A DNA stretch of 64,000 nucleotides from Tangfeifania diversioriginum (GCF_900141875.1 NZ_FQZE01000010.1:62001-126000); one strand, 5' to 3'; positions 1 through 9,196 are shown, numbered from the stretch's first letter. A program made the numbers and translations. The notes: generated from the sequence alone by a model not told the origin.

Positions 1-66
1 CTAAGCAAAAAATGGTTTAATTTGTTTCCCGAAAGGGCAGTGGAACTGACAAATAAGTTTCAGTAA
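1..66 (+). CDS. C-terminal tail of a gene cut by the left edge
   Basis: Frame 1 is open from the first base and ends at a TAA at 64-66. It gives 21 residues ending in VELTNKFQ with no internal stop. Too little remains to name a family. It is called coding because the next gene on the same strand follows 42 bases later and no other reading is plausible. The alternative is that the open frame is fortuitous. Confidence 0.35.
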   Translation, partial: LSKKWFNLFPERAVELTNKFQ

Positions 67-108
67 AAAACAGATGGCTCCCTGCCACCGAAAAATAGAA
101 CAATACAA

Positions 109-306
109 ATGGACGGAAAACAGAGAAAAAATATTCAGATTGGTGATGAGGTGGAAATTGTGCAGAAACAGCATCAACGCTCGGGCGAACTTACTGAAGG
201 CGTTGTAAAACGAATTCTTACAAAATCAGCAAGTCATCCACACGGAATAAAAGTGTTGCTTGAAACTGGTGAAGTTGGTCGGGTGAAAAATATCATTGAA
301 GAATAA
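109..306 (+). CDS. YwbE family protein (DUF2196)
   Basis: A 65-residue protein matching the short YwbE family in length and pattern: an N-terminal basic stretch, a GDEVEIV segment, an SGELTEGVVKRILT core and a C-terminal half with HPHGIKVLLETGEVGRV. The family is small, soluble and of unknown function; the SH3-like strand pattern suggests a nucleic-acid or protein binding fold, but that is inference. The ATG at 109 gives exactly the family length. It stands alone, convergent with the flavoprotein gene that ends at 344. Confidence 0.85.
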   Translation: MDGKQRKNIQIGDEVEIVQKQHQRSGELTEGVVKRILTKSASHPHGIKVLLETGEVGRVKNIIEE

Positions 307-343
307 GAAGTCTATTAGCCAGGCGGTTGAAATTGCCAGACGT

Positions 344-1588
344 TTAATCGGCATTCATGCATGCATTACCGGCAACCCATCCGGTTGACCAGGCAATTTG
401 CAGATTGTAACCGCCGGTTTTTGCATCGAGGTCGATGATTTCGCCGGCAAAATATAGTCCTTTTATGAATTTGGATTCCAGCGATTTTGGATAAATTTCT
501 TTGGTTGGGATTCCGCCTGCCGTAATAATTGCTTCTTTATAAGAACGATGCCCGGTAATTTCAAACCGCAGATTTTTCAGCAGGTATCTTATCTTTTTCC
601 GTTCAGCAGCCGTTACCTGGTGGCATTCCTTTTCAGGATCGATTTCAAGCAATTCAATAAAAACCGGGATCATCGACGAGGGCAGCCAGTGCCGGATAAT
701 GTTTCCCAACTTTTTCTTTCCATGCTCATTTAAATCACGTATCAGGCGGTTGTCAAGTTTTTGCTCGTCGAGGGCAGGTTTTAAATCAATGGTAATTTCA
801 ACTTTGTTTTTCTTTTGTAATTCGTCAACAACAATGCGGCTGAGCGTAAGAATTACCGGTCCGGATAACCCAAAATGGGTAAATACCATTTCGCCAAAAT
901 CTTCGCCTGCTTTTTTACCGTTCACCCAAACCACAGCCTTTGCATTTTTCAGATTTAAACCCTGTAGTTTCTGCGCCACATCACCTTCTGTTTCAATCGG
1001 AACCAGGGCCGGGCGGTCCGGCACTAAGGAATGGCCAACCTGTTTTGCCAACTCATAGCCGTCGCCGGTTGAACCGGTTGCCGGATATGATTTTCCCCCG
1101 GTGGCAAGAATTACGCGGTCGGCTTGGATGAATTTTCCGTTTGAAATAACTCCCCGAACCTGATTGTCTTCCACTGCTATCTTTTCTACTTTTTCGCCTC
1201 CGTGGATTTCTACATTCAAATCCGAAACCCATTTTAGCAAAGCATTCAAAACATCAGTCGATTTGTTGCTTGTGGGGAAATAGCGCCCACCGCGTTCGAG
1301 CGTCACTTCGGTCCCGTGTTTTTGGAGCAGGGCGATTATATCTTTTGAAAAAAACTGCGAGAAAGCATTCCGCAGAAATTTTCCATTGGGCTGAATGTGC
1401 TTGATGAATTCACTTACTGGGGCATTGTTGGTAATGTTGCAGCGACCTTTTCCGGTGATTAATAATTTTCTGCCCGCCCGCCGCATTTTTTCAAGTACCA
1501 GTACCTTGCCGCCACATTCGGCTGCTCTTCCGGCTGCCAGTAAACCGGCAGCACCGGCACCAATTACAATTACATCGAAATTTTTCAT
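344..1588 (-). CDS. NAD(P)/FAD-dependent oxidoreductase, HI0933/YhiN family
   Basis: A flavoprotein of about 414 residues. The N-terminus has a Rossmann dinucleotide motif (VIGAGAAGLLAAG, residues 8-20) and the characteristic GKGRCNITN segment near residue 50. The C-terminus carries the second FAD-binding signature (GLYFAGEIIDLDAKTGGYN, then Q-A-WSTG). Members are cytosolic aminoacetone-oxidase-like or BaiN-like flavoproteins whose substrate is generally unknown. I take the ATG at 1588-1586; an in-frame TTG nine bases further upstream would add three residues. The gene is monocistronic and convergent with the YwbE gene. Confidence 0.9.
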   Translation of the reverse strand: MKNFDVIVIGAGAAGLLAAGRAAECGGKVLVLEKMRRAGRKLLITGKGRCNITNNAPVSEFIKHIQPNGKFLRNAFSQFFSKDIIALLQKHGTEVTLERGGRYFPTSNKSTDVLNALLKWVSDLNVEIHGGEKVEKIAVEDNQVRGVISNGKFIQADRVILATGGKSYPATGSTGDGYELAKQVGHSLVPDRPALVPIETEGDVAQKLQGLNLKNAKAVVWVNGKKAGEDFGEMVFTHFGLSGPVILTLSRIVVDELQKKNKVEITIDLKPALDEQKLDNRLIRDLNEHGKKKLGNIIRHWLPSSMIPVFIELLEIDPEKECHQVTAAERKKIRYLLKNLRFEITGHRSYKEAIITAGGIPTKEIYPKSLESKFIKGLYFAGEIIDLDAKTGGYNLQIAWSTGWVAGNACMNAD

Positions 1589-1740
1589 CGCCTGCAAAGA
1601 TAATTTTTACAGAACAGAGAATTGTAAATTTTATTGACGGAATATTATTTTTCATCACTTTCTGACTTCATCTGCTGTTAATAATTACAGACTGAATTAT
1701 CTGATTTCATGAAAATTGATTTATTTTGTCCTTTATTAGA

Positions 1741-3576
1741 ATGATTAAAATCAACAGAAATAGGAATGAGTGGTTGCCCACATCACGAAAAGAAATGAAA
1801 GAATTGGGCTGGCAGCAGGCTGATGTAATTCTGTTTTCGGGCGATGCATATATCGATCACCCTTCGTTTGGTGCGGCGGTGATTGGACGTGTTTTGGAAG
1901 CCGAAGGACTGAAAGTGGCCATTGTGCCGCAACCCAACTGGCAGGACGACCTGCGTGATTTCAAAAAGCTGGGTGCGCCACGACTGTTTTTTGCAGTAAC
2001 CGGGGGCAACATGGATTCGATGGTGAATCACTACACCGCAAACAAGCGCAAACGATCGGACGATGCCTACACGCCCGGCGGGCGACCCGGGCAGCGGCCC
2101 GATTATGCCACCATCACCTATTCCAACATTCTGAAAAAGCTTTTCCCGGATGTTCCGCTGATTATTGGCGGAATTGAAGCTTCGCTGCGGCGGCTGACCC
2201 ATTACGATTACTGGTCGGATAAATTGATGCCATCCATTTTGGAGGATTCAAAAGCTGATTTACTTTTTTACGGGATGGGAGAGAAGTCGATTGTGGAATT
2301 TGCCCGGCTTATTCAGCGCGGCGTGCCCTTGGAAAACCTTACCAATATTCCCCAGACGGCTTTTATGGCGGGCGCTGAAGAAGATTATGCCACGCAAAAA
2401 GAGTGGAACGAACTGGAACTGGCATCGCACGAAGAGTGCCTGACCGACCGGAAGAAGTTTGCCCGCAACTTTATGCACATCGAGGAGGAGTCGAACAAGA
2501 TGGAAGCCAAAAAACTGGTGCAGCGGGTTGGCAAAAGAAAAGTGGTGGTGAATCCGCCCTGGCCGGTTTTCCGCGAAGAGGAAATCGACCGCGTGTATGA
2601 TTTGCCTTACACACGATTGCCGCATCCGCGTTACCACAACAAGGAAACGATTCCGGCTTACGAAATGATCCGGCATTCCATTAATATTCACCGCGGGTGT
2701 TTTGGCGGTTGTACATTTTGCACTATTTCGGCCCACCAGGGAAAATTTATTGTTAGCCGTTCCGAAAAATCTGTGTTAAAGGAGGTGGAAAAAGTAACAC
2801 AGATGCCTGATTTTAAAGGGTACATTTCCGATTTGGGCGGCCCCTCGGCCAACATGTACAAAATGAAAGGCATTCATGAAGAAATTTGCCGCAAGTGCAA
2901 GCGAGCCTCATGTATTTTTCCGAACATCTGCAAAAATTTGGATACCAGCCACAAGCCGATGCTGGAGTTGTATGAAAAAGTGAGAAACAATCCGAAAGTG
3001 AAAAAAGCGTTTGTGGGAAGCGGTATTCGTTACGACATGATTCTGGCAAAAACAGGCAACCCGGAAACCGACAAGGTCAACCGGAAATACCTGCGCGAAG
3101 TGATCAAACACCATGTGTCGGGCCGATTGAAAGTGGCACCGGAACATACATCGGACGAGGTACTGAAATTTATGCGGAAGCCTTCTTTTAAGTTGTTTGA
3201 AGAGCTGAACAGGGAATTCAATAAAATAAACAGGGAAGAAAACCTGAAACAGCAACTGATTCCATACTTTATTTCGAGCCACCCTGGAAGTAACGCCGAA
3301 GACATGGCCCACCTGGCCATTCAAACCAAAAACATGAACTTCCGGCTGGAGCAGGTGCAGGATTTTACGCCCACGCCAATGACACTGGCCACCGTAATTT
3401 ACTACTCGGGCTACCACCCGTACACCATGGAAAAGGTGTTTACCGCCCGCAGCCAGTCCGCCAAAAAAGAGCAGCGCAAATTTTTCTTCTGGTACAAACG
3501 CGAATACCGGAAATCAATTATGAGCGAACTGAAAGCCAAAGGCCGCCAGGATTTGATTAAAAAGTTGTTTGGGTAG
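1741..3576 (+). CDS. YgiQ family radical SAM protein
   Basis: A 611-residue radical SAM enzyme with the YgiQ layout. The N-terminal domain begins WLPTSRKEMKELGW and contains GDAYIDHPSFG. The cluster-binding motif is C-x3-C-x2-C (Cys320, Cys324, Cys327, within RGCFGGCTFC). The C-terminal half has LKVAPEHTSDEVLKFMRKP and the DFTPTPMTLATVIYYSG stretch typical of the family. The substrate is unknown. A TTG at 1726 would add five residues; the ATG at 1741 is preferred because family similarity starts after it. No Shine-Dalgarno sequence is visible. Confidence 0.92.
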   Translation: MIKINRNRNEWLPTSRKEMKELGWQQADVILFSGDAYIDHPSFGAAVIGRVLEAEGLKVAIVPQPNWQDDLRDFKKLGAPRLFFAVTGGNMDSMVNHYTANKRKRSDDAYTPGGRPGQRPDYATITYSNILKKLFPDVPLIIGGIEASLRRLTHYDYWSDKLMPSILEDSKADLLFYGMGEKSIVEFARLIQRGVPLENLTNIPQTAFMAGAEEDYATQKEWNELELASHEECLTDRKKFARNFMHIEEESNKMEAKKLVQRVGKRKVVVNPPWPVFREEEIDRVYDLPYTRLPHPRYHNKETIPAYEMIRHSINIHRGCFGGCTFCTISAHQGKFIVSRSEKSVLKEVEKVTQMPDFKGYISDLGGPSANMYKMKGIHEEICRKCKRASCIFPNICKNLDTSHKPMLELYEKVRNNPKVKKAFVGSGIRYDMILAKTGNPETDKVNRKYLREVIKHHVSGRLKVAPEHTSDEVLKFMRKPSFKLFEELNREFNKINREENLKQQLIPYFISSHPGSNAEDMAHLAIQTKNMNFRLEQVQDFTPTPMTLATVIYYSGYHPYTMEKVFTARSQSAKKEQRKFFFWYKREYRKSIMSELKAKGRQDLIKKLFG

Positions 3577-3590
3577 GGAAGTTTCAAATT

Positions 3591-3834
3591 GCTTTCGCCC
3601 CTTCAGGGCCATGTTTCCGGCTTGTCTGAAATCATCGGGCGCTGCCCGATGTTGAGGCTTTGAGGGCTTTGCCCTCATTTTTGGGTTCATCCCAAACGCA
3701 AAATTGTGTAAACGTGTTTTTGATAGCGTTCTATTCCTAAATTAAATTTCCCCAACGGGGCATCAGCAATAACATTGGGCAACGCCCAATGAACCTGAGA
3801 TGCATAGAATTAAGGCCTGAAAGGCCACGAGCAG
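3591..3834. repeat. REP-like palindromic repeat, copy 1, next to the RAYT gene
   Basis: A non-coding stretch of stacked short inverted repeats: GGGC/GCCC around 3634-3650, GAGGGC/GCCCTC at 3661-3677, CCCC/GGGG at 3750-3760 and CATTGGGC/GCCCAATG at 3773-3791, ending with AAGGCCTGAAAGGCC and GAGCAG. Nearly the same string recurs at 4395-4625 on the other side of the transposase gene in the same orientation. Only the central A+T-rich part, about 3681-3745, diverges. Confidence 0.8.
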
Positions 3835-3836
3835 GT

Positions 3837-4289
3837 TTAATCCCACAAATACCGTTCGTCATAATCAACATCATATTTTTTCAGAAAAGCCAGCAACTCT
3901 TCTTTAAATGAAACCTTTTTATGATGTATTTTTTGATTTTCGATGTACTTCTTCACAACTGGAACTTGGGTAGGATTGACAGAAAAAATACCATATCCAT
4001 CCTGCCAATAAAACGAGAAATAATCCGAACCTTTTGTTTTTATCCATTTGGACGACTGCTTTTTAATTTCCTCCAGTAACTTCATTTGAGATATTTTTCG
4101 CGATAGCAGGCATAGAATGTGAATATGATTTTTATATCCGCCAACCTGAACCGGGTTGCATTCCAACCCTCTGCATATTCCTCCAATATATTCAAAGAGG
4201 GATTCTTCATTTTCTTCTTTTATTAGATTCAGTCTGTTTTTGGTGCTGAAAGTTATGTGAACATAAACTTTAGATAATGATTGTGACAT
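3837..4289 (-). mobile_element. REP-associated tyrosine transposase (IS200-like Y1 family)
   Basis: A 150-residue single-domain Y1 transposase. It has the HUH metal site (His55-Ile-His57 in GGYKNHIHIL) and the catalytic tyrosine helix (Tyr115 followed by Gln119 in KKYIENQKIHH). The IHITFSTKNR-type opening is typical of this family. It lacks the left and right ends of a classic IS200 element but sits between two copies of a palindrome-rich repeat, the arrangement of RAYT genes that mobilise or maintain REP/REPIN sequences. The stop codon lies 3 bases from the end of repeat copy 1. The frame is intact, so it may still be active. Confidence 0.88.
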
Positions 4290-4394
4290 AATCGTATATT
4301 TTTATGATTTTGAAATTTATACTTTATAAAGTTATGAAAATGTTTTTTGTAGTTTAGTGCTTCAAACACAAATACTTCCGTTTTCTGTTGGAAT

Positions 4395-4625
4395 GCTTTC
4401 GCCCCTTCAGGGCTATGTTCCTGGCATGTCTGAAATCATCGGGCGCTGCCCGATGTTGGAGCTTTGAGGGCTTTGCCCTTCAGGGGAATCCAATTGTGAA
4501 TATGAATACATTTATGGATGTATTGCTTTATTAAGAATTGCCCCAACGGGGCAACAGCAATAACATTGGGCAACGCCCAATGAGTCTGAGGTGCATGGAA
4601 TTAAGGCCTGAAAGGCTACGAGCAG
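4395..4625. repeat. REP-like palindromic repeat, copy 2, upstream of the RAYT gene
   Basis: Second copy of the unit seen at 3591-3834, same orientation. It shares the CGCCCCTTCAGGGC opening, the ATCGGGCGCTGCCCGAT hairpin, GAGGGCTTTGCCCT, CCCCAACGGGG, CATTGGGCAACGCCCAATG and the closing GCCTGAAAGGCTACGAGCAG. Single-base differences and a different A+T-rich centre (4486-4538) show that the two copies have diverged. Together with copy 1 it accounts for nearly all non-coding sequence on both sides of the transposase. Confidence 0.8.
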
Positions 4626-4718
4626 TTATGATATTATCCTATTCGCCTGGTTCGATTTTTACCTTAACCAATAAAATTTTGTATCTTTCGGTAAATCTGT
4701 AACCATAATAATTCCACC

Positions 4719-5474
4719 ATGAGAAAAGTAATTCCGCTGTTTGCCGCATTTTTGATATTTTTTACATCCTGTGCCGAATTACAGCAGATTGTAAACGAAT
4801 CCATGGAAAGCAATCGTCCGCTTGCCCGGTCGGAGATTATTGCAGGCCTGAAAGAAGCATTGGTGGTGGGCACCAACAAGTCGGTGAACATTCTGGGCGA
4901 AACCAACGGCTATTATGGCGATGCAGACGTAAAAATTCTGCTTCCACCCGAAGCTGACATAATAGTAGATAATATTGGTAAAATTCCCGGCGGCAATCAG
5001 TTGCTCGATGATGTATTGCTGCGCATAAACCGTGCTGCCGAAGACGCGGTTACGGAGGCCAAACCCATTTTTGTGAACAGCATTAAAAGCATGACCATTG
5101 CCGATGCAGCAGGAATTTTAAGGGGGGAAGATAATGCGGCCACACAATATCTGTACAATTCAATTTACGACGATTTATTCGCGCTTTACCGTCCCAAAAT
5201 TGAAAATTCGCTGAATAAAAAACTGGTAGGCAATGTTTCTACCGCGCAAAGCTGGAATACACTCACCGGCCGGTGGAACGAAGTGGCCAACTCGATTGTA
5301 GGTCAGGTGGCGGGTTTAAAATCCATTGAAGCCAATCTGGATGTGTATCTGACCAACGAAGCTCTCGAGGGACTGTTCCTGAAAATTGAACAGGAAGAAA
5401 AACAGATAAGGGAAAATCCTGCAGCGCGTGTGAACGATTTGCTGCGTCGTGTTTTTGGCTCGGTAAGCAGCTGA
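4719..5474 (+). CDS. DUF4197 domain lipoprotein
   Basis: A 251-residue protein starting with a lipoprotein signal peptide (MRKVIPLFAAFLIFFTSC, lipobox Cys18) and followed by one DUF4197 domain. Family hallmarks are GLKEALVVGTNKSV, the LLPPEA segment, NRAAEDAVTEAKPIF and SMTIADAAGILRG. The cysteine is followed by Ala-Glu, which does not settle inner versus outer membrane. Function is unknown. The gene is not tightly linked to a neighbour. An AT-rich, featureless 150-bp gap follows. Confidence 0.88.
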   Translation: MRKVIPLFAAFLIFFTSCAELQQIVNESMESNRPLARSEIIAGLKEALVVGTNKSVNILGETNGYYGDADVKILLPPEADIIVDNIGKIPGGNQLLDDVLLRINRAAEDAVTEAKPIFVNSIKSMTIADAAGILRGEDNAATQYLYNSIYDDLFALYRPKIENSLNKKLVGNVSTAQSWNTLTGRWNEVANSIVGQVAGLKSIEANLDVYLTNEALEGLFLKIEQEEKQIRENPAARVNDLLRRVFGSVSS

Positions 5475-5627
5475 TTAAAACATAAATAAAAATATTTTTA
5501 GATTGTAAAACATTTTCCGTTGCCTTTTTAATTAAAAATTGCTACTTTCAATTTGTCAAAAAGAATGTTATTTGAAGCTTTGTTTCTGTTTTTGACATAA
5601 TTTGCGAACCTGTTAATACTGATTGCC

Positions 5628-6044
5628 ATGAGACTTGAATTTGAACGCATCGACGAAGCCAACGGACTGCTCAATCAACTGATAGAACATCATCCGCAGG
5701 CTATTTTTCTGACCGATCATGACTTTAAAGTGAAGTATTTCAATAATGCTTTTCAGAAACTGACCAAAAGTGATAAAGGCGATATTTTGGAGCATGAGTT
5801 TTGTGAAATTATGGGGTGTACGCAACGTGGCAATAAACTTGACGCAAACGACAGCTTTTGTAAGCATTGCCAAATGAGAGACTTGCTTTCGGGATCCAAC
5901 CTCTCGGAATTAGTACTGATTCGTGATTTTTATATTCACAATAAAATAGTCACCAAGCATCTCCACATCGATGCCCACCGCGTGGTGATGAACGGCCATA
6001 AATACCGGCTGGTGGTAATTGACGACCGAACGCATAAGCATTAA
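5628..6044 (+). CDS. Stand-alone PAS-domain protein with four cysteines
   Basis: A 138-residue protein that is one PAS domain: HHPQAIFLTDHDFKVKYFNNAFQKLT (residues 21-46) is the classic PAS opening and the C-terminus closes with a predicted strand (YRLVVIDD). Four cysteines lie in the middle (Cys59, Cys64, Cys78, Cys81; pattern C-x4-C-x13-C-x2-C), where related PAS proteins carry a GC...CxxC insert. This could hold a metal or iron-sulphur centre or a redox disulphide; that is inference. No output domain is present, so it must act through a partner. Its stop overlaps the convergent radical SAM gene by 4 bases. Confidence 0.8.
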   Translation: MRLEFERIDEANGLLNQLIEHHPQAIFLTDHDFKVKYFNNAFQKLTKSDKGDILEHEFCEIMGCTQRGNKLDANDSFCKHCQMRDLLSGSNLSELVLIRDFYIHNKIVTKHLHIDAHRVVMNGHKYRLVVIDDRTHKH

Positions 6045-6982
6045 TATAGTTTTCCCTGCCACGTATCGCGTTCCTTCAATCGTTTTTCCACTTTGGCCAC
6101 AAACTCGAAGTTTTTGAGGCCCCAGCGCGGGGCAATGAGCAGGTCAGGCGGCGCCTGGCTGATAAAACGTTCCACAATGATTTTCGGATTGAGCAGCTCT
6201 AAGTAATCTACCGCCAGTTCGATGTATTCTTCAGCAGAAAAAAGGTGAAACTGATCGGGATTATCACGGAACTGCTTTTCCATCACCGTGCCTTTGTGGA
6301 TTTGCAGTTGGTGCAATTTTAAGTTATTAACAGGGAGTTGTGAAATAACCCGGGATTGATTCAGCCAGTCTTCACGGGTTTCTCCGGGCAGCCCTAAAAT
6401 GAGATGTGCGCCGTTATTGATTCCTCTGCTACTGGTTTCTTCCAGTGCCCAAACCGACTCAGCAAAAGTATGGCCGCGGTTGATTTTCTCCAGCGTGCTG
6501 TCGAGGTGCGATTCCAGCCCGAACTCCACCATCACATACACTTTTTTGCTCAGTTCTTCTAAGTACTCGAGCAGTTCCCCCTGCAGTGCATCGGGCCGGG
6601 TAGAAATAACCAGCCCCACAATTTTGGGATGACGGAGTGCTTCTTCATACAATTCAATCAGGTTTTCCAGTGGTGCGTAACTGCTGGTGTAAGCCTGAAA
6701 ATAGGCGAGGAAACGCATCGATTTGTACTTCTTTTCAAAAAAACGAATGCCCTGTTCTATCTGGCTGGTCACGCTGTTTTCGAGGTTGCAGTAGGTAGGT
6801 TTAAATGTTTTGTTGTTGCAGTAAGTGCAGCCGCCGTAGCCTTTTTCCCCATCGCGGTTGGGGCAGGTAAATCCGCCGTCAACCGACACCTTTTGCACCC
6901 GCTCCGAAAACAGGTTTTTGAAATAGGTGGGAAAATCATTGTACCGTTTTGAATGCCCCCAAAAGAAGGTTTTCTGCTTCAT
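6041..6982 (-). CDS. TIGR01212/YhcC family radical SAM protein
   Basis: A 313-residue radical SAM protein. The cluster ligands are Cys40, Cys52 and Cys55, in the spread arrangement CPNRDG-x6-CTYC that marks this family. The family-typical opening is KRYNDFPTYFKNLF, and IVGLVISTRPD and NGAHLILGLPGET follow. The reaction is unknown; the related E. coli YhcC also lacks an assigned substrate. The ATG at 6982 gives the usual length. It is the first gene of a minus-strand group that continues with the toxin-antitoxin genes upstream. Confidence 0.9.
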   Translation of the reverse strand: MKQKTFFWGHSKRYNDFPTYFKNLFSERVQKVSVDGGFTCPNRDGEKGYGGCTYCNNKTFKPTYCNLENSVTSQIEQGIRFFEKKYKSMRFLAYFQAYTSSYAPLENLIELYEEALRHPKIVGLVISTRPDALQGELLEYLEELSKKVYVMVEFGLESHLDSTLEKINRGHTFAESVWALEETSSRGINNGAHLILGLPGETREDWLNQSRVISQLPVNNLKLHQLQIHKGTVMEKQFRDNPDQFHLFSAEEYIELAVDYLELLNPKIIVERFISQAPPDLLIAPRWGLKNFEFVAKVEKRLKERDTWQGKLY

Positions 6983-6996
6983 GTCTGGAATTTATC

Positions 6997-7293
6997 TTAA
7001 ATGGTTCTTTTTGAAAAATCTCTTGCAGAATGATGGATTGTTAAAATATCTACCCGGTTGGCTGAAATAACCTTGTAGATAATTCTGTAGTTTCCAACAA
7101 TTAATTCTCTTATTGACGGGTTTTCAATTTCAGGAACTACCCTGCCAATTTGTGGATGTTTAATTAAAATTTTTGTTCTGGATTTAATTCTAAGTGTTTG
7201 AATTTTTGCGTATTGAATAGAATCTTTTGAAATATATTCCGCGATATTTTTTAAATCGTCCCTTGCCTGAAAAGTCCAGTTTATTTGAACCAT
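6997..7293 (-). CDS. RelE/ParE family toxin
   Basis: A 98-residue ParE-like protein. It opens WTFQARDDLKNIAEYISKDS, the two-helix hairpin of the family, then has GRVVPEIENPSIRELIVGNYRIIYKV and a closing ILTIHHSARDF. ParE toxins act on DNA gyrase and RelE toxins on ribosome-bound mRNA; the sequence alone fits the ParE branch better. It follows its presumed antitoxin with a 13-base overlap (7281-7293), the usual order and coupling. It is intact and 14 bases upstream of the next minus-strand gene. Confidence 0.88.
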   Translation of the reverse strand: MVQINWTFQARDDLKNIAEYISKDSIQYAKIQTLRIKSRTKILIKHPQIGRVVPEIENPSIRELIVGNYRIIYKVISANRVDILTIHHSARDFSKRTI

Positions 7294-7463
7294 TTCTCCA
7301 TTTCTTTTTCCAGTTCAGCATCTGAAATTATCGCTTCGTTTTCAGATTGACGTATTCCTTTTTCCGTTTTTTCAATAAGAATTAATTTATCAATAATATC
7401 GTCAATCGAAATTTCTTCCGGAAAATTCTCAATTGCTTCCATTATTTTTGACTTTGTCAACAT
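7281..7463 (-). CDS. Antitoxin of the ParE-type module
   Basis: A 60-residue acidic protein read just before and overlapping the toxin gene. The sequence is largely helical (MEAIENFPEEISIDDIIDKLILIEK) with an acidic C-terminal tail ending KEMEKWFK, which would be the toxin-wrapping part. This type of short antitoxin is common next to ParE genes in Bacteroidota. No clear DNA-binding fold can be seen, so autoregulation is uncertain. Confidence 0.78.
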   Translation of the reverse strand: MLTKSKIMEAIENFPEEISIDDIIDKLILIEKTEKGIRQSENEAIISDAELEKEMEKWFK

Positions 7464-7614
7464 CGCAGAATGTTTATTTTAAAATTGAGAGCAAGTTACA
7501 ATTTTTTGATTTACCTGTTCAAAAAATATTGAAAACTTTATGCCTTCAGAGGGTGTTAAAAATTTTAAATAAGGATTCTTATTTCTATTTTTAAGTACTT
7601 TAAAATGACTATAT

Positions 7615-9144
7615 ATGCTTTCGAAAAAAGATGAACAACAAATAAAAGAACGGGGAAGCCACTCTGAAACGGTGCTGCAACAAATTGGAAACTTTAAGAA
7701 AGGCTTCCCTTTCCTTGAGATAAAAGAAGCGGCAACCCCCGGTAACGGCATCATCAGCCTGAGTGAAGAGGAAGTAAAACAAAGCGGTGATTTTTTTGCT
7801 GAAATGATTGATCGCGGAATGAGGCCGCTTAAATTTGTGCCGGCATCGGGAGCTGCCAGCCGGATGTTTAAAGCGTTATATGAAGCTTTGAAAGATTGCG
7901 AACAATCAGAAAACCCGGATGAAACGCTGGTGAAAAGCGCCGCTGCCAGGAAGTTCCTGGTCAATAAAGAAAAGTTTGCTTTTTTTAATGATTTGGAAGC
8001 TGCCGTGGGAGAGGGGCATGTAGATAAAAATTGCCGGAGCTGGATTGATTTTCTGCTAAACGAAAAAGGCCTGAACTACGGCTCGTTGCCCAAAGGGTTG
8101 CTGAAATTTCATAAATATCCGGACGGTGAACGCACACCTTTTGAAGAGCATTTGGTGGAGGCTTCAAGCTATTCAACTGACAAAACAAATATTGCACGCC
8201 TTCATTTTACAGTGTCGCCCGAGCACAAAAAAGGTTTTGAGGAGCTGCTGAATGAGGTGAAAGCTAAATACGAAAAGTTATTGAATGTTACCTTCGAAGT
8301 TTCATTTAGTGTGCAGAAACCTTCAACCGATACCATTGCTGTTGATTTGAAGAATGAACCGTTCCGCGAGTCAGATGGCAGTCTTCTTTTTCGGCCCGGC
8401 GGTCATGGTGCGCTGATTGAGAACCTGAACGATCTGGATGCCGATTTGATTTTCATTAAGAACATCGACAATGTGGTGCCCGACCACCTGAAACAGGTTA
8501 CCATCGACTACAAAAAAGCGTTGGCGGGTGTGCTTTTGAAATTCCAGGAAAAGATTTTCAGGTATCAAAAATTTTTGAACGAAAGGCATCCTTCAGCGCT
8601 TGACAGTGCTTTTCTGGCCGAGGCTGCCAATTTTCTGGAGCATACACTGAATATTAAGCCACCAAGAAATCAGTACTATACTGAAAAAGAGGAACTGTAC
8701 CATTATTTGAGGGAAAAATACAACCGCCCGCTACGCGTTTGCGGGATGGTGAAAAATGAAGGCGAACCCGGTGGCGGGCCATTTCTGGCGCTGAATCCTG
8801 ACGATACCGTTTCGCTTCAAATTGTGGAGAGCACGCAAATTGACCCGGAAAGTGTTCAGCAACAAAATATTGTAAAAAATGCCACGCATTTTAACCCGGT
8901 TGATTTGGTATGCGCGGTAAAAAATTACAAAGGCGAAAAATACGACCTGGCACAGTTTACTGATCCGGCAACAGGTTTTATATCGAAAAAATCGAAAGAC
9001 GGTAAGGATTTAAAAGCCCAGGAGCTGCCCGGATTGTGGAACGGAGCCATGAGCAACTGGAACACTCTTTTTGTGGAAGTTCCTGTTGAAACCTTTAATC
9101 CGGTAAAAACGGTCAACGATTTGTTAAGGGAACAGCACTTGTAA
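7615..9144 (+). CDS. DUF4301 family protein
   Basis: A 509-residue soluble protein with the DUF4301 layout. The N-terminal segment has LKFVPASGAASRMFKALYEAL, a motif reminiscent of nucleotidyltransferase or sugar-nucleotide pyrophosphorylase loops. The middle has FRPGGHGALIENLNDLDADLIFIKNIDNV, again like nucleotide-sugar enzymes, and the end has LPGLWNGAMSNWNTLFVEVP. The activity is not established, and a sugar-phosphate nucleotidyltransferase-like role is inference. The ATG at 7615 follows an A+T-rich leader. The TPR gene follows on the same strand after about 60 bases. Confidence 0.88.
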   Translation: MLSKKDEQQIKERGSHSETVLQQIGNFKKGFPFLEIKEAATPGNGIISLSEEEVKQSGDFFAEMIDRGMRPLKFVPASGAASRMFKALYEALKDCEQSENPDETLVKSAAARKFLVNKEKFAFFNDLEAAVGEGHVDKNCRSWIDFLLNEKGLNYGSLPKGLLKFHKYPDGERTPFEEHLVEASSYSTDKTNIARLHFTVSPEHKKGFEELLNEVKAKYEKLLNVTFEVSFSVQKPSTDTIAVDLKNEPFRESDGSLLFRPGGHGALIENLNDLDADLIFIKNIDNVVPDHLKQVTIDYKKALAGVLLKFQEKIFRYQKFLNERHPSALDSAFLAEAANFLEHTLNIKPPRNQYYTEKEELYHYLREKYNRPLRVCGMVKNEGEPGGGPFLALNPDDTVSLQIVESTQIDPESVQQQNIVKNATHFNPVDLVCAVKNYKGEKYDLAQFTDPATGFISKKSKDGKDLKAQELPGLWNGAMSNWNTLFVEVPVETFNPVKTVNDLLREQHL

Positions 9145-9196
9145 AAAAACAAGTTTCTTTATTCGGTGTGAATTGTTAATTTTGCCATTCATTTTT

